Part shown: piece after piece, positions 1-5,441 of the stretch
Layout of the letters: each line of letters opens with the position of its first letter
How positions within the stretch are numbered: position 1 is the first letter of the stretch
NCBI GenBank assembly: GCA_003221075.1
Contig: QHUF01000197.1
Coordinates: forward strand, 1 to 6,555
Direction: 5' to 3'
From: Gemmatimonadota bacterium
Lineage (GTDB): Bacteria > Gemmatimonadota > Gemmatimonadetes > Gemmatimonadales > GWC2-71-9
DNA: 6,555 nucleotides
Notes under the pieces: generated by a model
Told to the model about the DNA's origin: nothing
Databases searched by the model: none
What the model saw: the letters and a program-made list of their open reading frames with translations, nothing else
Translations under genes and position numbers: made by a program

Positions 1-166
1 CTGCTAGCGCAACAATCCACGGCATGTCCAGGAGGTTACGGAGACCTCCATTGGCGCCGGACGAGGTGGGCAGGCCCCGTTCGAGCGTCTCGAGCATGTC
101 CTTGGGCAGGACCGAGGGGACGATTGCGAACCCGGAGGAGTCGATTTGATCTACAAAACGAGTCAT
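1..166 (-). CDS. Phytanoyl-CoA dioxygenase family protein, N-terminal fragment
   Basis: Partial gene: the first 55 codons run from the ATG at 166 off the left edge with no stop. The fragment has GFAIVPSVLPKDMLETLERG at residues 12-31 and then GGLRNLLDMPWIVALA. This resembles the N-terminal helix and 'G(I/L)RNLL..P.V..LA' segment seen in many bacterial phytanoyl-CoA dioxygenase-like Fe(II)/2-oxoglutarate oxygenases. The catalytic HxD...H residues would lie outside the window, so activity and substrate cannot be judged. The start is supported by GAGG seven bases upstream. That GAGG lies inside the half attC at 170-192, so the gene begins directly at the recombination-site remnant. Codon use (many GC-ending codons) supports a real gene. 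The family call rests on a short stretch and is moderately sure. Confidence 0.62.
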   Translation of the reverse strand, partial: MTRFVDQIDSSGFAIVPSVLPKDMLETLERGLPTSSGANGGLRNLLDMPWIVALA

Positions 167-169
167 CGT

Positions 170-192
170 GCAGCCTCAAGCGCGTGTTAGGC
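170..192 (-). repeat. attC-like half site (R''-L'')
   Basis: Read on the minus strand this is GCCTAAC, then ACGCG, then CTTGAGGCTGC, which closely matches the other R''-L'' copies in the window. It begins 16 bases after the stop of the lipoprotein gene at 209-709. No matching L'-R' half (GTTAGGC preceded by the inverted arm) is visible in the remaining 169 bases to the left edge. The L'' arm carries GAGG, the probable ribosome-binding sequence for the ATG at 166. It could be a recombination remnant or a decayed attC. Confidence 0.6.
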
Positions 193-208
193 GCCATCCG
201 AATGAACT

Positions 209-709
209 TTACTCACCCTGCCAGTACGTGAACCGTACGCGTTTCGAGAATACAGTCCGGCCGCCCGACTCGATCGTGACCGCGCCGATGAGAAGGACCT
301 GCTGTTCGATGTCCACGGTGTCTGCGGCGTGTACGAGGCTCGTGAAGGAACCCGCGATACGAATCGAGCCGATTGGAGTGACAGGACAGCTAATGTCGAC
401 GGTGTCGCGCGCGACCACGGGTTCATTGCAGGGGTACCGAACGGCGGCATCAGGGTCTCCTTTGTCGAGCGTCACCTCCGGCGGCCGCAAAGCGAGCCAT
501 TGGACCTTGTAATCACCGACCTCAACGTCCTCTACCGGGAAGTAATAGCTCCAAGGAAAGGCGAATGTAGTTGTGTCGGATGGAGCTGTCTGGGCGGAAT
601 CGACCCGTGTAGCGGACCCACCCGCATTCTGCCTGGGGCCACACGAACCCAAGGCCATCCCAAGAACCAAAAGTCCGAACAGACTAGTGCGAGCCAGCTT
701 GAGGCGCAT
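209..709 (-). CDS. Small lipoprotein, function unknown
   Basis: 166-residue protein from the ATG at 709. It has a charged start (MRLKLAR), a hydrophobic stretch (residues 9-20) and a clear lipobox LGSC with Cys23 as the predicted lipidated residue, so export and anchoring in an envelope membrane are expected. The mature part starts with a Gly/Ser/Thr-rich linker. It is then mainly beta-like, with two cysteines (94 and 108) that could form a disulfide; I do not recognise the domain. A second in-frame ATG at 721 would add MLPN. The gene starts within a few bases of the upstream stop (726), so translational coupling is plausible. A GGAGGTGAGG tract lies 13 bases before the 721 ATG and no clear ribosome-binding site precedes 709. 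The first codons are encoded by an attC half site. Stop is TAA at 209. Confidence 0.75.
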   Translation of the reverse strand: MRLKLARTSLFGLLVLGMALGSCGPRQNAGGSATRVDSAQTAPSDTTTFAFPWSYYFPVEDVEVGDYKVQWLALRPPEVTLDKGDPDAAVRYPCNEPVVARDTVDISCPVTPIGSIRIAGSFTSLVHAADTVDIEQQVLLIGAVTIESGGRTVFSKRVRFTYWQGE

Positions 710-716
710 GTTAGGC
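689..716 (-). repeat. attC-like half site overlapping a lipoprotein start
   Basis: Minus strand: GCCTAAC, ATGCG, CCTCAAGCTGGC, the same R''-L'' pattern as the complete attC at 6207-6308 (shared GCGCCTCAAGCTGGC). It begins 9 bases after the stop of the upstream gene, as expected for a cassette-terminal attC. The expected inverted partner half is not visible downstream. Instead the sequence continues as the lipoprotein reading frame, so the half site itself encodes (MLPN)MRLKLA. Confidence 0.6.
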
Positions 717-725
717 AGCATATCG

Positions 726-1733
726 TCAGCGATACCTCACCTCCCATAGTCGCCATCGACCTGCACTCGCTTTGAAAACGAGCTCCGCGATGGCCGCTGG
801 CGCCGGGAACTTCCATACCCACCCTGAGCCCCCGTCCGGCCAGACTCGGATGTTTACGTCGGCCGTCGTGTCTGCCCGGTACGCGGCAACAATGGATGCG
901 ACACTTTGCGGGCCCTGAAAGAGAGCCCGGGACAGTTCTGACGTATCCGCCTGCAGATCGGCGAGCGCGCCGTGACGAAACCTCACGCTCCTTTTTCCTC
1001 GATAGATCTCGACATCCGGCGCCAAATACTGCAGCGCCGCTTCGCGCCCCCCCTTGAGCGCGATCGCCAGTGAGTCCAGAGAGGGTGTCGGCTTAGCTGG
1101 CAGCGTGTCAAACCCATCCTCACCGAAGATCTGGATGCTTGACACCAGGCCGTGAGCATCGATCTCGAACGAGTAGTTGGAACCCTCGTATGTGTAGAGA
1201 TCGGTATTAACGTCGTTCTGATGCTCAACGCGCGCTGGGTTGCCGAAGCGCTCAAGTAATGCTTGACGCGAGGAGCCCAGTACGATCCCGACGAAGGGCA
1301 CCATTGGCGTACCGGAATCTCCGGCAACCTGGACCGATGTCGCATAGTCGAGCCGGCCGTGCGAGAACTTGAACGACATGTAGGCGCGGTGGGGGCGATC
1401 GAGGAGGTAGGACCGGTTGATCCATCCGTCGCTAGTTGTATCGATCTGTAAGACCTTTGCGAAACTCGCCGCGATCGCATCCTTATGCTGACCAAGAAGG
1501 AACCCATTGAGCTCGCGCTGGCTCGGTACGCGAGTCTGGCCAACGCTAACCGCTGCTGTCCCTTTATACCGGTAAGCCGTTCCCGCCGTGCCTCCCAGCG
1601 CGCTGGTCTCAACGAGCGAGAATCCGTAGACGGATTTGGGGAGTTGAAGGTGGGAAGAACTATCCTGGCCCGTGAGCGGAGAAACGGTCACGAGGTAGAT
1701 CACCAAGCAAAGGAACCAGTATTTAGGAATCAT
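726..1733 (-). CDS. Secreted protein with tandem BamE-like repeats and an NTF2-like C-terminus
   Basis: 335 residues from the ATG at 1733. A signal peptide covers about residues 1-22 (MIPKYW, then a hydrophobic core, cleavage near LTGQ-DSS). Two similar segments follow. Residues 78-138 begin GFLLGQHKDAIAASF and 149-205 begin GIVLGSSRQALLERFGNP. Each has a 'G-x-L-G, helix, F' opening followed by paired beta strands, resembling BamE/SmpA-like (DUF) repeats. Residues about 219-335 (LAIALKGGREAALQYLAPDV, ending WRLWEVRYR) look like an NTF2/SnoaL-like alpha+beta domain. These calls are from pattern only. A GTG at 1757 would add eight residues. Neither start has a good ribosome-binding site, and the ATG gives the better signal peptide. 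The stop lies 9 bases before a half attC. Function unknown; periplasmic or envelope location is likely. Confidence 0.72.
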   Translation of the reverse strand: MIPKYWFLCLVIYLVTVSPLTGQDSSSHLQLPKSVYGFSLVETSALGGTAGTAYRYKGTAAVSVGQTRVPSQRELNGFLLGQHKDAIAASFAKVLQIDTTSDGWINRSYLLDRPHRAYMSFKFSHGRLDYATSVQVAGDSGTPMVPFVGIVLGSSRQALLERFGNPARVEHQNDVNTDLYTYEGSNYSFEIDAHGLVSSIQIFGEDGFDTLPAKPTPSLDSLAIALKGGREAALQYLAPDVEIYRGKRSVRFRHGALADLQADTSELSRALFQGPQSVASIVAAYRADTTADVNIRVWPDGGSGWVWKFPAPAAIAELVFKASAGRWRLWEVRYR

Positions 1734-1757
1734 GGAAGAAGTGTTAGAAGATATCAC

Positions 1758-1917
1758 GGCATACCCGCGGGACGCTGCGCTCCTCGACCGCGCCGTCAGA
1801 ACAAATTATGACTTTTGGCGCGGCCTCGTACCGTGGGCGTTAACAGCGTGTACCATAGCGCGTCGAATATTCCGGTCAGAAACGCGCTTCGCCGGACCTA
1901 ATCCAGGAGAAGGTAGG
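1758..1917. other. Divergent intergenic region
   Basis: This 160-base gap separates the leftward gene at 726-1733 from the rightward lipoprotein-like gene at 1918-2592, so promoters for both should lie here. I cannot point to a convincing -35/-10 pair. AT-richer patches occur at 1801-1812 and around 1839-1860. No attC pair is present. A single ACCTAAT near 1897 and TTCTAAC near 1745 resemble R boxes but lack partner arms. Confidence 0.35.
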
Positions 1918-2592
1918 ATGCGCCACTTCCGTCCTCCGATCTGGTGCTGCTGGACCCTCATCGTTACCGCAACCGCCTGCGCTCCCCTTACCGTCGCGAC
2001 AACGGCACAACCCGTCCCCCAAGGCGAAACCGCCCCGGTCCTCATTTGGTACACCATCCCGAACGGCATCGAAGTCATGCGCGACTCGGCCAGGGTCGCG
2101 TGGCTCGGCATCGACGCCGAAGGGCGGATCGGTGTCAGCGATCGCGCCGATGTGGGCGTTCGCATCCCCTCCGGCAGCGGGATCGTCGTGACGTACAAAT
2201 ACCGCCTGTCCAAGAACGCAGACCACAAGGCCTCCGCCATCGCCATTATGGGCGGTGGGGGGTTCGTGAACTGGGGCAACCACGCGCACTTCGAAGCGAC
2301 CCTGATCGCCTCGGGGCATCAATCCCTGCTGACGCCTTACGGCGGTCTGCGCCTGGCCCAGGTTGTGCCCTTGTCACGCTCGGCACGGTCGGATTCGCCC
2401 ACGGCGGGAGGATTCTTCGGACTGCGGCTCGGCAAGGAGGAGCTTGGCGTGAGTGTCGAGGTCGGTGTGTTCTACGACCGCTCCGCCCTTGGCGTGCGAT
2501 CGTCAGACGTCATCGTGGTGCCTGCGTTGGTGCTGCACGGCGAGAAGCTGCTCAATGCGCTCACGCGCGCGACAGGCGGCCGCCCGCGCTAG
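1918..2592 (+). CDS. Envelope protein with lipoprotein-like leader and possible beta-barrel
   Basis: The only plus-strand gene: 224 residues from the ATG at 1918, preceded by a strong AGGAGAAGGTAGG tract. The frame stays open upstream to 1732, but this start is chosen for the ribosome-binding site and the signal peptide that follows it. The leader is hydrophobic and ends TATAC-A, with Cys21 as a plausible though weak lipobox. The rest has many short alternating strands: IGVSDRADVGVRIP at 71-84, VVTYKYRLS, a GGGG turn, PYGGLRLAQVVPL at 140-152, GGFFGLRLG, LGVSVEVGVFYD. This fits a small outer-membrane barrel or porin-like fold; the 'DRADVGVR' motif is common in such proteins. I do not know its role. 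It ends three bases from the convergent stop at 2596. Its orientation opposes the rest of the array, so it probably has its own promoter in 1758-1917. Confidence 0.75.
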   Translation: MRHFRPPIWCCWTLIVTATACAPLTVATTAQPVPQGETAPVLIWYTIPNGIEVMRDSARVAWLGIDAEGRIGVSDRADVGVRIPSGSGIVVTYKYRLSKNADHKASAIAIMGGGGFVNWGNHAHFEATLIASGHQSLLTPYGGLRLAQVVPLSRSARSDSPTAGGFFGLRLGKEELGVSVEVGVFYDRSALGVRSSDVIVVPALVLHGEKLLNALTRATGGRPR

Positions 2593-2595
2593 CAA

Positions 2596-3075
2596 CTACC
2601 TGGCCTGTTTCTGCGCCAGAGACTTCTCCCACCGGTCGGTGCGTTCCTGTGCGGTCGTCTCCTCGATGCGCGTCGCCACGGTCCAGACATGTCCCGACGG
2701 ATCCATGAGCCAAGCCATCCGGTCGCCCCAAAACTGGTTCTGCAAGGGTACCAACACCTTCGCCCCGCAGGCGGACGCTCGCGCGACGGTCTGATCAACA
2801 TCTGGCACATACACGAAGATGACAACCGGCGAAGTCCCGTCAGGCGTCGGCGCGCGACTCGGCAAGCTTGGCCATTCTGCCTCGACCATGATCATCTCCG
2901 GACCTATGGTCAACAGCGCATGCGCTACCGAGCCATTGGGCCCCGGCCGACGATTGACCTCTATCGCTTCGAAGGCCCGCACACAGAAGTCAATCTCCGA
3001 AGCCGGATCGCGACAGACGAGACGGGGAATGATGATGGACGTGTTTTTGGGAAGCTCCCCAGCGTTCGTGGCCAT
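2596..3075 (-). CDS. VOC (glyoxalase/bleomycin-resistance fold) protein, PhnB-like
   Basis: 159 residues, ATG at 3075 with GGGGAGGG just upstream. The layout is one vicinal-oxygen-chelate domain of two beta-alpha-beta-beta-beta modules. Residues 13-35 are strand plus helix (IIIPRLVCRDPASEIDF), 50-66 contain the paired strands VAHALLTIG and MIMVEAEW, and 83-104 have VVIFVYVPDVDQTVARAS. Residues 116-138 (FWGDRMAWLMDPSGHVWTVA) match the PhnB-type 'GDR...DP.GH.W..AT' signature. Members of this superfamily bind metals or drugs, or catalyse isomerisation and dioxygenation; substrate cannot be inferred here. A charged tail (139-159) follows the domain. It starts 17 bases after the stop of the upstream gene with no attC between, so the two are probably cotranscribed. 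Family assignment is secure, function is not. Confidence 0.88.
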   Translation of the reverse strand: MATNAGELPKNTSIIIPRLVCRDPASEIDFCVRAFEAIEVNRRPGPNGSVAHALLTIGPEMIMVEAEWPSLPSRAPTPDGTSPVVIFVYVPDVDQTVARASACGAKVLVPLQNQFWGDRMAWLMDPSGHVWTVATRIEETTAQERTDRWEKSLAQKQAR

Positions 3076-3092
3076 GGACCCTCCCCGTGCTT

Positions 3093-3617
3093 TCAGAACC
3101 GCAGCTGCACTCCCAAACGGAGTCGACGCTCTCCCGAGGCCTCCGGAGCGACATACGTCAGCGCGGGCAGCTTACCTTCGTTCCAGTGCTCGCGGCCAAT
3201 CAGGGCGCCGACAACGGTGCCCACCAGCGCGCCTGCTGGCACCGTGACCAGATACAACAACCCGCACAAGTCGTCATTGCAATTCGAGACCATGATGGCA
3301 CCCACGCCAATGCCCACCACACCCCCGCCGAGGAAGCCGAGCGCGACGCATCCGAACCGGCGTCCCTCACCGCACCTGCCAGGCCCGCCGCTCACGTCGA
3401 GTTGAAAGTCGGATCCCCGCTGGAAAACCGCTCTTCCGTTGCGGGACCTCACCACGACCGACGTGCTGTCGACCGATTCAAGCGTTCCCGTCGTCCGTTG
3501 CCTCTCCGATGTCACGCGGACGCGACTACCCAGCTCTGGGATGATGAAGGGCTCCTGAGCAACAGCGGCGTGCAGGGGCGGGACCAGGAAGCCGAGGATG
3601 TAGACGATGTGTTTCAT
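3093..3617 (-). CDS. Secreted protein with beta domain and glycine-zipper segment
   Basis: 174 residues from the ATG at 3617 (GAGGGGAG five bases upstream). An in-frame ATG at 3638 is less likely, because the signal peptide begins with MKHIV. The predicted leader is residues 1-21 with cleavage after AVA-Q. Residues 29-75 (GSRVRVTSERQRTTGTLESV and following) look like a small beta domain of the 'RVRVT...GTL..VD...V' type. Residues 92-110 and 121-140 are two Gly/Ala/Val-rich membrane-like segments with glycine-zipper spacing, separated by a loop with two cysteines (NCNDDLC). The C-terminus RLRLGVQLRF has a terminal aromatic residue as in outer-membrane strands. I have the impression that similar proteins are common in Gemmatimonadota. 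Function unknown; likely envelope-associated. Probably an operon with the VOC gene 17 bases downstream. Confidence 0.78.
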   Translation of the reverse strand: MKHIVYILGFLVPPLHAAVAQEPFIIPELGSRVRVTSERQRTTGTLESVDSTSVVVRSRNGRAVFQRGSDFQLDVSGGPGRCGEGRRFGCVALGFLGGGVVGIGVGAIMVSNCNDDLCGLLYLVTVPAGALVGTVVGALIGREHWNEGKLPALTYVAPEASGERRLRLGVQLRF

Positions 3618-3639
3618 GGATCTCCCCTCGAGGATCAAC

Positions 3640-3695
3640 GCATCTGAGGGGTTTCAATATGCATCTATAACGCCGTCTTCGCATCTGTGAGGGGT
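3640..3695. repeat. Three GCATCT repeats at 20-21 bp period (possible operator)
   Basis: On the plus strand GCATCT occurs at 3640, 3661 and 3681. The outer two extend to GCATCTGAGGGGT and GCATCTGTGAGGGGT. The spacing of 21 and 20 bases is about two helical turns, placing the copies on one face of the DNA. They fill the 82-base gap between the stop of the reductase-fold gene (3700) and the start of the glycine-zipper gene (3617), where that gene's promoter should lie. This is consistent with an iterated protein-binding site; no regulator is identified. Confidence 0.4.
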
Positions 3696-3699
3696 CCGA

Positions 3700-4296
3700 C
3701 TATGCCTTGGGCACTGGGTAGCGCAGGTGTGTAACGCCGACGCCCCGGATCACGGTCGGGTTGGCAAGGACGACTGGCGTGCCGGCGAGGCGGTCGAAGA
3801 GTCGAACTCCGGAGCCAAGAAGAACCGCCGCGATGTCGACATGGATTTCGTCGAGGAGCCCAGCATTCAGCAATTGCCGGATGGTGTCGGCGCCGTGGAC
3901 GCCAACGGACTTCCCGGCGGCGGCGGTTTTGGCTTGGTGCACGGCGCTTTCGATGCCGTCGGTCACGAAGTGTACAGTCGAGTTGGGTCGCGGCCATCCG
4001 GCGGGGACGTGGTGGGTAAGCACGAATGCCGGTCCCCAAGCGTGGTTTCCGCCCCAGCCGTGAGCGACCTCGAAGGTGCGTCGCCCCGTGAGCACGGCAC
4101 CAAGTCCGGACGTGAGCCCGCGAAAGTGCTCGGCGCTCGGCGCGGACATCTTGAACGTCATGGGGTCCGCCCCTCCGGTGTGTATTTCGACGTCGCCCGA
4201 GTTCATGTACCAGTCGAACACTTCGCCTACGCCATCGTTGCGGTCGGCGACGTAGCCGTCGAGCGACATGGACATGATTGCGACAACCTTCGACAT
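3700..4296 (-). CDS. Dihydrofolate-reductase-fold protein (RibD C-terminal domain family)
   Basis: 198 residues from the ATG at 4296, with GGAG seven bases upstream. Hallmarks of the RibD_C/DHFR-like family are visible. MSMSLDGYVADRNDG at residues 8-22 is the first strand and loop. GAVLTGRRTFE (66-76) is the 'GR.T(F/Y)' nucleotide-binding strand. HGADTIRQLLNAGLLDEIHV (134-153) is the pyridine-nucleotide-binding and helix region, followed by LLGSGVRLF. Full length for the stand-alone family, whose members are putative NAD(P)H-dependent reductases of unknown substrate. They are not true folate reductases and are not known to give trimethoprim resistance by themselves. Upstream lies the half attC at 4361-4390; downstream there is no recognisable attC before the next gene. 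Family call is strong. Confidence 0.9.
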   Translation of the reverse strand: MSKVVAIMSMSLDGYVADRNDGVGEVFDWYMNSGDVEIHTGGADPMTFKMSAPSAEHFRGLTSGLGAVLTGRRTFEVAHGWGGNHAWGPAFVLTHHVPAGWPRPNSTVHFVTDGIESAVHQAKTAAAGKSVGVHGADTIRQLLNAGLLDEIHVDIAAVLLGSGVRLFDRLAGTPVVLANPTVIRGVGVTHLRYPVPKA

Positions 4297-4360
4297 TGCG
4301 CGCTCCGTTCGAGGGTGGAGACTGCGTTCAGGGGATCGCACGCTTAGTACGAAAGAGAGG

Positions 4361-4390
4361 GGCGCCGGCAGCTTCAAGCGCGTGTAAGGC
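4361..4390 (-). repeat. attC-like half site (variant R'' GCCTTAC)
   Basis: Minus strand: GCCTTAC, ACGCG, CTTGAAGCTGCCGGCGCC, matching the R''-L'' copies at 5420 and 5867 except for A to T in the core box. It starts 34 bases after the stop of the transglutaminase-like gene. The following 65 bases to the next start codon show no clear inverted partner. CTAAGC at about 4345 is too divergent to call as R'. Changed core and missing half suggest an inactive, decayed site. Confidence 0.55.
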
Positions 4391-4424
4391 TGCCGCCTTC
4401 AAACGCAAGTTCGGCGACGCTTGG

Positions 4425-5171
4425 TCACCGCAACACCCATCCCAAGACGTGCATGGCACCGATCGTTATCGTCAGGATGGCACCGAGCAAGACCTGTGGC
4501 CACTCAAGGATCACTGGCAAACGCAGTCGGTCTATGCCACCTCGAGTGACCGCGGTTAGAAAGTGGTAGGCTTGGCGCCTGCACCAACTCATGGTCCAGT
4601 TGGCTGTCTTGGAAAGGGTGAAAACGAAATCGTAGTACTCGTTGGGTGGGTAAGCGGTGCGGTCGCTGTGTGGCAGCGAAGCGAAGCGGGGGGTAGCCCC
4701 ACTCTGCAAGCGCTCGAGGTCTATTGGACGTCCGGTCTCATCAGTGTAGTACAAACCGTAAAATGGGTCGGCGATCAGTGGCCCGTCCGGGAGGCGCACC
4801 TCGACGAGGCAGTGCCGAGCGAGTCCCGTGCGATGGTATAGGGTTATTTGATGGGATCGGATTTCGAGCTGCGACAAGCAGAGAATGTAGAGCCGGGACA
4901 TACCGGAGCAGCACCCGCCTCGCTCAATTAGAGCGCTCGGAGTAGCCCCAAGGGGATCGAGTGCCTTGAGCAAGTAGGGAGGATCAGGACCGCGATGCGG
5001 TCGCGTGAAGAGGCGGCCGGCCACTTCAAGGGCAAGGCGACGAGGGTCGGCAGGGAGAACACCGAAGCTCTGAACAAACCGACGAAGCTGCTGGCGCTCG
5101 ACGGCCCAGTGAGCGATCAAGCCGCCAAGCACAGGGGCACACACCATTTCTACCACCTGTACGATTCCCAT
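4425..5171 (-). CDS. Transglutaminase-like (papain-fold) membrane-anchored protein
   Basis: 248 residues from the ATG at 5171, chosen because GAGGGAG sits eight bases upstream; an in-frame TTG at 5192 lacks this. A putative catalytic triad in the right order is visible. Cys88 (or Cys87) sits in ERGGCCSGMSRLYILCL, followed by His120 in RHCLVEV and Asp135 in LIADPFYGLYY. This matches the transglutaminase-like superfamily pattern 'G-C...S/A-x-L ... H..V.V ... D'. Such domains act as cysteine peptidases, amidases or acyl-transferases; which one cannot be told. The N-terminus (residues 1-24) is moderately hydrophobic and residues 221-246 form a strong C-terminal membrane segment, so the domain may be held between two terminal helices. 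It is a single gene between two attC-like sites, as expected of a cassette. Confidence 0.75.
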   Translation of the reverse strand: MGIVQVVEMVCAPVLGGLIAHWAVERQQLRRFVQSFGVLPADPRRLALEVAGRLFTRPHRGPDPPYLLKALDPLGATPSALIERGGCCSGMSRLYILCLSQLEIRSHQITLYHRTGLARHCLVEVRLPDGPLIADPFYGLYYTDETGRPIDLERLQSGATPRFASLPHSDRTAYPPNEYYDFVFTLSKTANWTMSWCRRQAYHFLTAVTRGGIDRLRLPVILEWPQVLLGAILTITIGAMHVLGWVLR

Positions 5172-5367
5172 CGTGCCAACTCCCTCGGGCAATGTGGTAC
5201 AGGCTGGGATCTCGCACGCAGATCAAATACGAATAACGAAGGTCGCAGCCTCGAGCAGCTGTGTGAGTTCCGGGCAAGAATAATGCCGCTGGCGGCGCTG
5301 GGTGCGTGATGCCGCTCGGCGTTTGAGTTAGGCTTGCTCGAAGTAGGTTTCCGTCCAGTGTCCGAAT
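5172..5367. other. Non-coding stretch between short attC and transglutaminase-like gene
   Basis: 196 bases without a supported gene. It holds one isolated GCCTAAC (minus strand, 5327-5333) with nearby inverted arms. Otherwise it is a 110-base leader with an AT-richer patch around 5220-5245 that could carry the promoter of the gene starting at 5171; no clear -35/-10 is seen. The plus-strand open frame across it overlaps the real minus-strand gene and has no support. Confidence 0.4.
5282..5333 (-). repeat. Possible decayed attC or orphan R'' box
   Basis: GCCTAAC at 5327-5333 (minus strand) is an exact R'' box but is not followed by the usual CTTGAAGCTGG arm. Instead AACGCCGAGCGGC (5311-5323) can pair with GCCGCCAGCGGCATT (5282-5296) across a 14-base loop, with a two-base bulge. 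The second-half R' box is not recognisable (TCTTGCC in its place). It lies 87 bases from the GCCTAAC of the short attC, so the two would delimit a tiny geneless cassette if both are real. Confidence 0.35.
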
Positions 5368-5420
5368 GCCTGACCTGCCTTCAATCTGCGCGCGCCGTCA
5401 GCTTCAAGCGCTTGTTAGGC
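5368..5420 (-). repeat. Short attC site after the YbjQ-family gene
   Basis: Minus strand: R'' GCCTAAC, AAGCG, L'' CTTGAAGCTGACGGCGCGC; then the inverted half GCGCAGATTGAAGGCAG and R' GTCAGGC. Reversed, the second half reads GCCTGAC-CT-GCCTTCAATCTG-CGCGC and aligns along most of the first half. The site is only 53 bases, near the short end for attC. The R' core GTC instead of GTT departs from consensus at the recombination triplet, so activity is doubtful. It begins 21 bases after the stop at 5442. Confidence 0.65.
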
Positions 5421-5441
5421 GGCAACAGACGATTTCGCGCT

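Noticed and set aside
1890..1906. ACCTAAT (minus ATTAGGT) similar to an R box
   Set aside because: No inverted arm beside it and it lies in the leader of the plus-strand gene.
2575..2584. GGCGGCCGCC palindrome near the convergent gene ends as a possible terminator
   Set aside because: Lies inside the coding sequence, is short, and is not followed by a T-run on either strand.
1944..2708. Long plus-strand open frame rich in Arg and Pro over the 1918-2592 gene
   Set aside because: Out-of-frame shadow of the supported gene, which has the ribosome-binding site and signal peptide; Arg/Pro-rich composition is typical of a GC-rich shadow frame.
3660..3680. Minus-strand GGCGTTATAGATGC resembling the R' end of some resistance-cassette attC sites
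   Set aside because: GTTATAG does not fit GTTRRRY and there is no R''-L'' half on the other side; the bases belong to the GCATCT periodic repeat.
3700..4296. Trimethoprim-resistance dihydrofolate reductase (dfr) cassette
   Set aside because: The sequence fits the RibD_C branch of the fold and not the DfrA or DfrB types, so a resistance call is not supported.
3727..4347. 206-codon plus-strand open frame opposite the RibD_C-type gene
   Set aside because: Antisense to a gene with clear family motifs; no motif or ribosome-binding site of its own.
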